A DNA stretch of 64,000 bases from contig JAKADK010000005.1 in NCBI GenBank assembly GCA_021820665.1, forward strand, positions 1 to 64,000, in the 5' to 3' direction. How positions within the stretch are numbered: the first letter of the stretch is position 1; each line of letters begins with the position of its first letter. Positions 15,707-23,357 of this stretch are shown here, piece by piece. Both the position numbers and the translations under genes were made by a program. The notes under the pieces were generated by a model. It had not been told where the DNA came from. It searched no databases and worked only from the letters and a program-made list of their open reading frames with translations. The stretch comes from Actinomycetes bacterium (GTDB lineage: Bacteria > Actinomycetota > Acidimicrobiia > Acidimicrobiales > RAAP-2).

Positions 15707-17092
15707 CTACAGGGGGCCGAGGGCGTGCTTCCGGCCGGGGAGGTGCTCCCGTTCGGTGCACAGGGCGCCCAGGGCGGCGGCCAGCGCCGAACGGGTGTCG
15801 GCCGGGTCGATGACGGCGTCGACGAACCCCCGCTCGGCCGCCTGCCATGGCGTGAGGAACCGGTTGGTGTAGTCGTCCTGCAGGCCCTGGCGTTCGCCGG
15901 GCGACGCCTTCCGGTAGAGGATCTGGACGGCGCCCTGGGCCCCCATCACGGCGATCTCGGCCGACGGCCAGGCGTAGCACAGATCGTTGCCCAGCCCCTT
16001 GGAGTCCATGACGATGTAGGCCCCACCGAAGGCCTTCCGCAGGATCACGCACACCCTGGGCACGGTGGCCTCGGCGTAGGCGAACGCCAGCTCGGCGCCG
16101 TGGCGGATCATCCCCCGCCACTCCAGGTCCTTGCCGGGCAGGAAGCCCGGGGTGTCGACGAGGGTCACGAGGGGCAGGTTGAAGGCGTCGCAGAACCGGA
16201 CGAACCGGGCCCCCTTCTGGGAGGCGGCGATGTCGAGGGTGCCGGCCAGGGTCTGGGGCTGGTTGGCCAGGAACCCCACCGGCCGGCCGCCGACGCGCCC
16301 CAGGGCAGTGACCAGCTGCGAGGACCACCGCGGTGCCAGCTCCAGGAGCTCCCGGTCGTCGCAGACGGCGGCGGCGACGGTGCGGACGTCATAGGAGCTG
16401 GTGGCCCGGTCGGGGATGGCGGTCCGCAGGGACGGGACCGGCTCGTCGAGCGGCTCACCGCAGGCCACGAGCGGCGGCTCCTCGTCGCTGTTGGCCGGGA
16501 GGAACGAGAGGAGGTAGGCGATGTGGGCCAGGGCATCGGCCTCGTCGGCGACCTCGAGGGCGCACAGCCCGCTGGACCGGGCGTGCACGGCCGTGCCGCC
16601 GAGCTGGTGGATGCCGAGCGTGATCCCGGTGAAGTCCTCCACCATCCGTGGGCCCGACACGAAGGCGAAGGCGTCGGGCGTCATCAGCACCACGTCGGCG
16701 ATCCCCAGCATGAGCGCCGGCCCCGAGATGGCGGGCCCGGTGACGGCAGCCAGGATGGGGACGCTGCCCGACGCCGCGGCGAAGGCCCGGGCCGCCCGGC
16801 CCCAGCCGTGGAGCGACTCGATCCCTCCCGAGACGTCGGCTCCGCTGGAGGCGAGCACGAGGACGAGCGGGATGCGGAGCTCCATGGCCAACTCGGCCGC
16901 CGTGGCCAGGGTGGCCCCGTCGTCGATGGAGAGCGCTCCGCGCCGCTCGATGGAGGTGGAGCGGGCCACGACCACCGGCTGGCCGGCCAGCTCCTCCACG
17001 GCCATGGCCACGTTGCCGCGGACCCGCCGCCGCACCGCGGGACCCGCCGGTACCCGCTCCGGCGCGGGCGCGTCCACCTGTTCCACGGTCAC
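15707..17092 (-). CDS. Acyl-CoA carboxylase carboxyltransferase subunit (AccD/PccB-like)
   Basis: Transfers CO2 from carboxybiotin to an acyl-CoA. The 461-residue protein has two crotonase-fold halves: N-half with SSGADVSGGIESLHGWG and C-half with VDTPGFLPGKDLEWRGMIRHGA, KAFGGAYIVMDS and the AEIAVMGAQGAV segment that is highly conserved in PccB. It lacks about the first 60-70 residues of a typical 520-residue subunit, and the N-half is divergent. GTG at 17092 has TAGCAT exactly 6 bases before it, so the message may be leaderless. No biotin-carboxylase gene is adjacent. Substrate (acetyl-, propionyl- or longer acyl-CoA) is unknown. Confidence 0.88.
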   Translation of the reverse strand: MTVEQVDAPAPERVPAGPAVRRRVRGNVAMAVEELAGQPVVVARSTSIERRGALSIDDGATLATAAELAMELRIPLVLVLASSGADVSGGIESLHGWGRAARAFAAASGSVPILAAVTGPAISGPALMLGIADVVLMTPDAFAFVSGPRMVEDFTGITLGIHQLGGTAVHARSSGLCALEVADEADALAHIAYLLSFLPANSDEEPPLVACGEPLDEPVPSLRTAIPDRATSSYDVRTVAAAVCDDRELLELAPRWSSQLVTALGRVGGRPVGFLANQPQTLAGTLDIAASQKGARFVRFCDAFNLPLVTLVDTPGFLPGKDLEWRGMIRHGAELAFAYAEATVPRVCVILRKAFGGAYIVMDSKGLGNDLCYAWPSAEIAVMGAQGAVQILYRKASPGERQGLQDDYTNRFLTPWQAAERGFVDAVIDPADTRSALAAALGALCTEREHLPGRKHALGPL

Positions 17093-17098
17093 CGTGCC

Positions 17099-17104
17099 AT
17101 GCTA
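17099..17104 (-). promoter_or_regulatory. -10 hexamer of leaderless carboxyltransferase promoter
   Basis: TAGCAT on the minus strand, then 6 bases, then GTG at 17092. No Shine-Dalgarno is present. Confidence 0.55.
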
Positions 17105-17149
17105 CGGAGCACGCACCCGGGACGCCACTGTGAGGCGCCACCCTCCCGC

Positions 17150-17155
17150 TAGCGT
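17150..17155 (+). promoter_or_regulatory. -10 hexamer of leaderless flippase-like gene
   Basis: TAGCGT, then 6 bases, then GTG at 17162. The two divergent leaderless promoters occupy one 69-base intergenic region. Confidence 0.55.
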
Positions 17156-17161
17156 GCAGAG

Positions 17162-18943
17162 GTGTCCGCGGACAAGCCTGCTCGCCGGGACGAGAACGCG
17201 GTGCACGGGCCGCAGACCGGGCCGGAGACAGAGCGCGCCGTCCCCGGGGCATCCCCGCCGGCCCGTCTGGCCTGGGGCCGGCTCCGGCATGCCCTCCAGC
17301 GGACCTGGCCCTACCTGCGCTACGTGGTGGGGCTGGCTATCGCCGCCTGGGTGTTCGACACGCTGAACGGGCACCGGGGCGAGCTCGACGGCGCCCTTGG
17401 CATCCTCGGCCACCTGCGATGGGACTGGGTGGTCCTGGCGGCCGGGGCGGAGACGGTGTCGCTGGTGGCCTTCTCCGTGCTCCAGATCCGCCTGCTGGCA
17501 GCCGGATCGGTGGAGGTGGGCTTCGGGCCGATGAACGCCGTCACCCTGGCGGCGAACGCCATCGGCAACTCGATCCCCCTCGGACCGGCGGCGTCCACGG
17601 TCTACACGTTCCGTCAGTACCGGCGGCGGGGCGCAGACGATGCCCTGGCCGGTTGGAGCCTGGCGGCCACGTTCGTCCTCACGACAGTGACGCTCGCCGG
17701 TCTGGCCGCCGCCGGTCTGGCCCTGGCCGGTCCCATCGGGGAGGGGTTCGACCTCGTCTGGGTCACGCTCGCCGTCTTCGCCGTGGCGGTCGCCCTCACG
17801 GTCGTCTTCTTCCACGAGCAACTGATGGCTCGCCTCGTGGCCGGGGGCTTCCGCCTGTCCCGCCGGCTCACGGGCCATCCCCGGGGGGATGTCGGCCGGC
17901 GCATCGACATGATCACCACCCGCCTGACCGCTGTCCACCTGGGATGGCGGCGGGCCGGTGGTGCCGGGGGCTGGGCGCTGGCCAACTGGGTCTTCGACTG
18001 CGGCTGCCTCGTGTGCGCCTTCGTCGCCGTCGGCGCGCCGGTGCCGTGGCGGGCGCTGCTCCTCGCCTACGGTGCCGGCCAGCTGGCGGCCAACCTCCCC
18101 ATCACGCCCGGTGGGCTCGGCGTGGTGGAAGGGAGCCTGATCATCGGGCTGGTCGCCTTCGGCGGGTCGGAGACCTCGACGGTGGCGGCCGTCCTCCTCT
18201 ACCGGATCTTCGAGTTCTGGCTCCCCCTCCCGATCGGCTGGGCGGCATGGGGCGGGTTGGCGTGGACCAGGCGGCAGGCGAGGGGGGTCGGACGTCATCG
18301 CGGCCCCGGCGCCGGGCGAGGGAAGGGGCCCGTCTCGGGATCCGTCTCGGGATCCGTGCCAGGAGCTACGCCAGGAGCTACGCCAGGAGCTACGCCAGGA
18401 GCTACGCCGCCATCCAGAGCGGGCGCGGGGTCGGGGATGATGGTCGTCCGGTCGGGGCGCCTGGTCGTCCGGTCGGGGCGCCTGGTCGTCCGGTCGGGGC
18501 GATCGTCGCGCCGCCCGACCGTCCGCCGGATCGGGGCCATGCTCCTCGTCTGTGCCGTGGTCCCGTTGCTGGCGGCCTGCACGGCCGAGCATGCCAGCCT
18601 GGGAACGGGATCCTCGCCATGCTTCCTGGCGCTCCCGGCCGCCGCCGACGCCGTGGGCCACCGCGGGCATCTCGACGGCGTCCGGCTCGTGCCCGCTTCG
18701 TCCATCCATGCCCACACCCGGTTGCGAGCGCTCCTCGACCGGCGGGCCGGCGGGCCGGTCGGCGATGTTTGCCTGGTGGCCTACACCGGGGACTTCACCG
18801 CCGCGACGGTCGAACGTCCGGCAGGATCGGCGGCCGGTCACGACGCCATGGTCGTGCTCACCACGCCCCACACCCGGCTGCTGGCCACCGTCGTGCTCGA
18901 GCGGCTCCCCGTGCGGTTCCGTCACCCCGTCGTCGGCAGCTGA
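17162..18943 (+). CDS. LPG-synthase/flippase-type membrane protein fused to a lipoprotein-like domain
   Basis: Residues 50-375 are a lysylphosphatidylglycerol-synthase-type transmembrane domain (YbhN/AglD family), with about eight membrane segments and the motif NLPITPGGLGVVEGSL. Members move or transfer lipid-linked groups. After a repeat region (GATP four times, then RLVVRSG three times), a second hydrophobic stretch ends in a lipobox-like LLAAC near residue 477, followed by about 115 residues of unknown fold. The C-part could instead be a separate lipoprotein gene starting at ATG 18437 or 18440, merged through loss of a stop. It overlaps the convergent CtaG-like gene by 22 bases. Confidence 0.8.
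   Translation: MSADKPARRDENAVHGPQTGPETERAVPGASPPARLAWGRLRHALQRTWPYLRYVVGLAIAAWVFDTLNGHRGELDGALGILGHLRWDWVVLAAGAETVSLVAFSVLQIRLLAAGSVEVGFGPMNAVTLAANAIGNSIPLGPAASTVYTFRQYRRRGADDALAGWSLAATFVLTTVTLAGLAAAGLALAGPIGEGFDLVWVTLAVFAVAVALTVVFFHEQLMARLVAGGFRLSRRLTGHPRGDVGRRIDMITTRLTAVHLGWRRAGGAGGWALANWVFDCGCLVCAFVAVGAPVPWRALLLAYGAGQLAANLPITPGGLGVVEGSLIIGLVAFGGSETSTVAAVLLYRIFEFWLPLPIGWAAWGGLAWTRRQARGVGRHRGPGAGRGKGPVSGSVSGSVPGATPGATPGATPGATPPSRAGAGSGMMVVRSGRLVVRSGRLVVRSGRSSRRPTVRRIGAMLLVCAVVPLLAACTAEHASLGTGSSPCFLALPAAADAVGHRGHLDGVRLVPASSIHAHTRLRALLDRRAGGPVGDVCLVAYTGDFTAATVERPAGSAAGHDAMVVLTTPHTRLLATVVLERLPVRFRHPVVGS
18359..18406 (+). repeat. 12-bp tandem repeat, four copies
   Basis: CCAGGAGCTACG repeated four times in frame, encoding GATP units within the flippase-lipoprotein linker. 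Confidence 0.9.
18442..18502 (+). repeat. 21-bp tandem repeat, three copies
   Basis: Three near-identical 21-base units encode basic RLVVRSG heptads just upstream of the lipobox-like segment. Confidence 0.9.
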
Positions 18944-19917
18944 CCGTCGGGTGGCATGGGGTCGGGCGGTGCCCCGTTGCCCCCGCCGGCCGGGCGGGGC
19001 GGCCCCGCCGTCCCGCTGCTCGTCCCGCTGGCTCCGCTCGTCCCGGTCGCACCTCTCGCCTGGAGGCGGTCGGCCCGGGCCAGCTCCCGCTCGACGTCCC
19101 CCCACAGGAGCGGCTCGTCTTCGATCTCGGCCTCGTCGTCCCGCTTGGCTCGCATGAGCACGACGGCACCGGTGGTGATCAGCGTGGCCAGCATGGCGAT
19201 CTTGGACACGAACCCGGCGATCTGCTGGTCGTTCAACGGGCGCAGGCCGATGGCCAGGTGCGATCCGGCAAAGGCCGGGTAGAGCGGGTGCCGGGCGAAG
19301 ATGTAGATGATGGAGAGGAACGCCGGGACCACCGACTGGGCGATCAGGTAGCTGAACCGTCCGACCGGACGGAGCCGAAGGACCCCGGGGACCCGGCCGA
19401 GGACCGGGAGCCACAGGACGAAGCCGAGTGCGACGACCACGGCGTCGAACACCCCCCGCCACAGGTCCGACGAGCTCTGGAGCTGGACGAGCCCGGTGGT
19501 CATGACGGCGACGCTCCCGACGGTCACGATGGCCACCGCCACGACCGGTTGGCGCAGGTGGTACAGGAGCCTCTCGACCGGGGCCGGTCGGGTCAGCCAC
19601 GCCAGCACGTCGGAGGGGAGGCCGAGGAGGACGAGCGGCGGGAGGGCGAGGACGAGGATCAGTCGCTGCACGACGAGCGCCGTGAGCGACCAGTGGGCGG
19701 CCAGGTCGGCCAGCGGCCACGTGAGCGCCACAGCGGCGACGGCGAACGCCCCGGCGGTCCTCCACCGCTCGGCAGTCGTCCACGCCGCCGGCCGCTCGCC
19801 GGCCCGACGGGCCCGCGCCGCCAGGGCCCGGCGCCCGAGGACGGTGGCGGCGGCCAGGACGACCAGCACCGACCAGGCCAGGGGGTGGAGGTGCCAGGTG
19901 TAGGGACCGGGCCTCAC
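18922..19917 (-). CDS. CtaG-like cytochrome c oxidase assembly factor (caa3 type)
   Basis: Integral membrane protein of 331 residues with about seven membrane segments, matching the CtaG_Cox11-like family that helps copper insertion into Bacillus caa3 oxidase. Features include TWHLHPLAW at the N-terminus, AHWSLTALVVQRLILVLALP and DQQIAGFVSKIAM, with His/Met residues in membrane positions. The C-terminal 60 residues are a Gly/Pro/Ser-rich cytoplasmic tail. GTG at 19917 has AAGGGAG upstream. No oxidase genes are nearby, so the copper role is by family only. Confidence 0.85.
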   Translation of the reverse strand: MRPGPYTWHLHPLAWSVLVVLAAATVLGRRALAARARRAGERPAAWTTAERWRTAGAFAVAAVALTWPLADLAAHWSLTALVVQRLILVLALPPLVLLGLPSDVLAWLTRPAPVERLLYHLRQPVVAVAIVTVGSVAVMTTGLVQLQSSSDLWRGVFDAVVVALGFVLWLPVLGRVPGVLRLRPVGRFSYLIAQSVVPAFLSIIYIFARHPLYPAFAGSHLAIGLRPLNDQQIAGFVSKIAMLATLITTGAVVLMRAKRDDEAEIEDEPLLWGDVERELARADRLQARGATGTSGASGTSSGTAGPPRPAGGGNGAPPDPMPPDGQLPTTG

Positions 19918-19942
19918 CGGGCCACTCCCTTCCTGCCCCGCC

Positions 19943-19948
19943 TAGATT
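19943..19948 (+). promoter_or_regulatory. -10 hexamer of leaderless pafB promoter
   Basis: TAGATT, then 7 bases, then GTG at 19956. This supports 19956 as the start over an earlier in-frame TTG at 19947. Confidence 0.55.
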
Positions 19949-19955
19949 GCATCGG

Positions 19956-20918
19956 GTGGAACGACTCGACCGGCTCGAACGAGTGACCGACCTGCTGCTG
20001 GTGCTGCTGGACACCCCGGTCCCGCTCAGCCTGCGTGCCATTGCCGACCGGGTCCCCGGGTACCCCGGCTCCCCGACGGCTCGTCGCCAGGCGTTCGAGC
20101 GGGACAAACGGCTGCTGCGGGACGAAGGCGTCCCGGTCGAGGTCGTCCCCATCGGCGGTGAGGAGCAGCTCGGCTACCGGGTCGACCCTGACCGCTACTA
20201 CCTGCGCGACCTCCGGCTCACGCCCGAGGAACAGGCCGCCTTGAACCTGGCGGTGGCCGGTGTCCACCTCGGGGATCCTAGTGGGCACGAAGCGCTCTCG
20301 AAGCTGGGCGTCGTGGGCGACCTGCCGGGGCACCCGATGGCCGGCGCCCTGACCGTGGAGCTGCCGACCCTGGCCGACCTCCCGGCCCTCCCCGGTCTGT
20401 TCGAGGCGCTCCGGGCCTCGGCCACGGTGACCGTGCGCCACCGGGGTGAGCTCCGCCACGTGGACCCGGCCGGTCTCCGGTTCCGCGGTGGCCACTGGTA
20501 CCTGGTCGGCTTCGACCGGGACCGGGACGCACCCCGGACGTTCCGGGTGGACCGCATCGACGCCGACCTCGAGATGGGACCCTCCGGATCGGCCGTGCTC
20601 CCCGAGGGGTTCGATCCCGATGCCGCCATCGTGCTGCGACCGTGGCGGTTCGGTGCCGACGACGAGGTGGTCGTCGACGTGCTCGTGGACGCCGCCGCCG
20701 CCGGCGGTGTCGTGGCCGAGCTCGGCCCGGACGCCGTGGTCGAGACCCGGTCGAACGGGTCGGTGGTCGTCCGCCTCACCGTCACCGACCAGGAGGCGTT
20801 CGTCACGTGGGTGCTGGGTCTGCTCGACCACGGGGAGGTGCTGGCTCCGGCGGAGGTCCGGGCCCGGGTGCGCGGCCGCCTGGTCGAGCTGGCGCGGGCG
20901 CCGGCGGAGCCGGCATGA
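19956..20918 (+). CDS. pafB: WYL-domain transcriptional regulator PafB
   Basis: Together with PafC, it forms the WYL-domain activator of the RecA-independent DNA damage response known from mycobacteria. The 320-residue protein has an N-terminal winged helix (VERLDRLERVTDLLLVLLDT) and a WYL domain with GLRFRGGHWYLVGFDRDR and PRTFRVDRI, whose Arg and Trp-Tyr positions match the ligand-binding signature. A WCX-type C-terminal domain follows. It overlaps pafC by ATGA. It is unaccompanied by the proteasome accessory genes found upstream in mycobacteria, at least within this window. Confidence 0.9.
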   Translation: MERLDRLERVTDLLLVLLDTPVPLSLRAIADRVPGYPGSPTARRQAFERDKRLLRDEGVPVEVVPIGGEEQLGYRVDPDRYYLRDLRLTPEEQAALNLAVAGVHLGDPSGHEALSKLGVVGDLPGHPMAGALTVELPTLADLPALPGLFEALRASATVTVRHRGELRHVDPAGLRFRGGHWYLVGFDRDRDAPRTFRVDRIDADLEMGPSGSAVLPEGFDPDAAIVLRPWRFGADDEVVVDVLVDAAAAGGVVAELGPDAVVETRSNGSVVVRLTVTDQEAFVTWVLGLLDHGEVLAPAEVRARVRGRLVELARAPAEPA

Positions 20919-21904
20919 CCGCCCCGGGGGACACCGCCACCCGGCTGCGACGCCTCCTAGCGATGCTGGCGTGGTTGGCCCAGGTCGGGGAAGCTGCCAT
21001 CGACGACGTGGCCCAGCGCTTCGGGATCGCCCCGGACGCGCTCGTGGGCGAGCTGGAGATGGCCGCGTGCTGCGGCCTCCCCCCGTACACCCCGGACCAG
21101 CTGATGGAGATCGTCGTGACCGAGCACTCCGTTTCGGTGCGCCAGGGCGAGCTGCTGTCCCGTCCCCGCCGGCTGACGCCCACGGAGGGCTTCGCCTTGG
21201 CGGCGTCGGCGCGGGCGCTGCTGGCGGTTCCCGGCAGCGATCCCTCCGGCGCGCTGGCCCGCGCCCTCGAGAAGCTGGAGGCGGCCCTGGGGGCGGGAGC
21301 GCTGTCGGTGGAGCTCGACGCTCCTGCCCACCTGGAGGCGATCACGGCGGCGATCGCCTCCGGCTCGGAGCTCGAGATCGAGTACCACTCGGCGTCGAGC
21401 GACCGCACCACGACTCGGCGGATCCGCCCCCTGCGGGTCTTCGCCGGCGAGGGGCACTGGTATGTCGACGCCTCTTGCGCGCTGGCCGGAGGCCTGCGCC
21501 GGTTCCGCCTCGACCGGATCGGCCGGATGGACACGGTTCTCGGCTTACCGGTGACGCCCGAGCCGATCGCCGAGGAGCTGCCCGCCGGCGACGGGTCCGC
21601 CGACGGGGCGAGCACGGGTGGGGGTCGCGACCTCTTCGTGCCCGGACCGGACGCCCGGACCGTGCGGATCTCGATCGGTGCCGATCGGTCCTGGCTCCTC
21701 GACACCCTGCCGACGAGCGGCAAGCCGGAGGTCGTCGGGGACCGGGTCACCTTCGAGGTGATCGTCGGGGGTGACGCCTGGCTGGACCGTCTCTTGGTCC
21801 AGCTGGGGCCGGATGCGCGCGTCGAGGGCCCACCCGAGGATGCGCACCGGACGGCAGCGGTGGCGGCCCGGATCCTCGGCCGCTACGAGATGGAAAAGAC
21901 ATGA
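20915..21904 (+). CDS. pafC: WYL-domain transcriptional regulator PafC
   Basis: Partner of PafB, 329 residues. It has an N-terminal helix-turn-helix (AAIDDVAQRFGIAPDALVGEL), a WYL domain with LEIEYHSASSDRTTTRRI, GHWYVDAS and RRFRLDRIGRM, and a WCX-like C-terminal domain. It starts at ATG 20915 inside the pafB stop. In most actinobacteria tatA and tatC follow; here a MobF relaxase gene begins about 60 bases downstream, so local synteny is broken. Confidence 0.9.
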   Translation: MTAPGDTATRLRRLLAMLAWLAQVGEAAIDDVAQRFGIAPDALVGELEMAACCGLPPYTPDQLMEIVVTEHSVSVRQGELLSRPRRLTPTEGFALAASARALLAVPGSDPSGALARALEKLEAALGAGALSVELDAPAHLEAITAAIASGSELEIEYHSASSDRTTTRRIRPLRVFAGEGHWYVDASCALAGGLRRFRLDRIGRMDTVLGLPVTPEPIAEELPAGDGSADGASTGGGRDLFVPGPDARTVRISIGADRSWLLDTLPTSGKPEVVGDRVTFEVIVGGDAWLDRLLVQLGPDARVEGPPEDAHRTAAVAARILGRYEMEKT

Positions 21905-21966
21905 AAAGGAATGATATTGACTGAAAAGAGGTGATGACCCTACATTCGGACCCGGAGGTGGTCCGG

Positions 21967-23343
21967 GTGTTGACGCTCCACACGGTGCGGGTGGGGAGGT
22001 ACGGGTACTACGTGGAGGACCTCGTCCCCGGCCGGGCGGAAGGCGGCGGTATCGGAGGTGAGCCGCCGGGTCGCTGGCACGGACCGGGGGCGGCCGCTCT
22101 GGGCCTGGAGGGCGACGTCACCACCGAGCAGTTCTCGCGCCTCATGACCGGTGTGCACCCGGAAGGCGACCGGCCGCTCGGCGCCGACCGGCGCCGGGTC
22201 ACCGTGGCCGCCTACGACCAGACGTTCTGTGCCCCGAAGTCCGTGAGCCTGCTGCACGCCCTGGCCCGCGACGAGGTGGCGGCGGCGGTGGCGACCGGCC
22301 ACCGGGAAGCGGTTGACGCCGCCCTCGGCTACCTGGCCACCCGGGCGGTGGGAGCTCGCCGGTCGGTCGAGGGTGCGCGCCAGGTCCTGCCGACGACCGG
22401 GCCGATCTCCGGGGTCTTCCTCCACCGGACGAGCCGCGCCCTCGACCCCCACCTCCACGCGCACGTGGTGACGGCGAACGTGGTCGAAGGGGCCGACGGC
22501 CGGTGGTCGGCCCTGGACGGCCGAGGTCTGTTCGCCCACGCCCGGGCCGCCGGGAGCCTCTACCACGCCACGCTCCGGCTCCAGTTGCGCGCGCGGTTGG
22601 GCGTGTCGTGGGAGGTGCCGTCCCACGGCATGGGTGACGTCGTGGGGGTCGAGCCCGGCCTCCGGCAGCTGTTCTCCCAGCGGTCGGCGGCCATCCGGGA
22701 GCACCTCTACCGGACCGCGCGACCTGGTCCGGGAGCGCACCGGCACCGGTCCACCGGGGCGTTCTATGCCACGAGGCCGGAGAAGGACGCCACTCGATCG
22801 GTCGAGTCGCTCGTTCCCGAGTGGCGGGCGCGGGCGGCGGAGGTGGGCTACGACCTCTCCGCCCTGGGCCGCACCATCGGTCCTCGTCGGGATGAGCAGG
22901 TCGCCGCCCGGGTGGACCTCGACCGGCTGGCGGAGGGACTCGACCGTGCCCGGTGTGCCGGCCGTGAGGTCACGGACCGCGATGTCGTCGTCCTGGTGGC
23001 GCGAGCCGCGGTCGGTGGTGCGACCGTGGGAGAGGTCGAGGGAGTGACCGGCCGATTGGTCGAGTCTCTTGACGCGACGCACCGGCTTGGCCCGGCCCGC
23101 TGGGACGAGGTGCGTCGATCGGGTCTCCACCGGCCCCGCCTCGACGCCGGCCGGCTCGGAGACGTCGTGCGCCGGAGTGGGGACGACCTCGTGCGCGACC
23201 TCCCCGACGACGGCCGAGCCATCAGTCGGGGGGACCGGATCGCCAAGGATGCCGGACGGGAGGCCGCCCGGGTGCGGGATCCTTCCCGGGCGGGGGTCGA
23301 CCTGGTGCGGACGAGGGCCGTGGACCGGGGGTGGGAGCGGTGA
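21967..23343 (+). CDS. MobF-family relaxase, helicase domain absent
   Basis: TrwC-type conjugative relaxase that would nick and covalently bind DNA at an origin of transfer. GTG at 21967 is chosen because GGAGG lies 8 bases upstream and the protein then starts VLTLHTVRVGRYGYY, as in other MobF proteins. Tyr residues of YGYY are the likely nucleophiles. Further motifs are PGRWHGPGAAALGL, DQTFCAPKSVSLLHA and the metal-binding triad DPHLHAHVV near residue 162. At 458 residues it stops where the SF1 helicase domain of full-length TrwC (about 1000 residues) would start. It converges with the coupling-protein gene 14 bases away. Confidence 0.88.
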   Translation: MLTLHTVRVGRYGYYVEDLVPGRAEGGGIGGEPPGRWHGPGAAALGLEGDVTTEQFSRLMTGVHPEGDRPLGADRRRVTVAAYDQTFCAPKSVSLLHALARDEVAAAVATGHREAVDAALGYLATRAVGARRSVEGARQVLPTTGPISGVFLHRTSRALDPHLHAHVVTANVVEGADGRWSALDGRGLFAHARAAGSLYHATLRLQLRARLGVSWEVPSHGMGDVVGVEPGLRQLFSQRSAAIREHLYRTARPGPGAHRHRSTGAFYATRPEKDATRSVESLVPEWRARAAEVGYDLSALGRTIGPRRDEQVAARVDLDRLAEGLDRARCAGREVTDRDVVVLVARAAVGGATVGEVEGVTGRLVESLDATHRLGPARWDEVRRSGLHRPRLDAGRLGDVVRRSGDDLVRDLPDDGRAISRGDRIAKDAGREAARVRDPSRAGVDLVRTRAVDRGWER

Positions 23344-23357
23344 GAGGGCCGGGCCGG

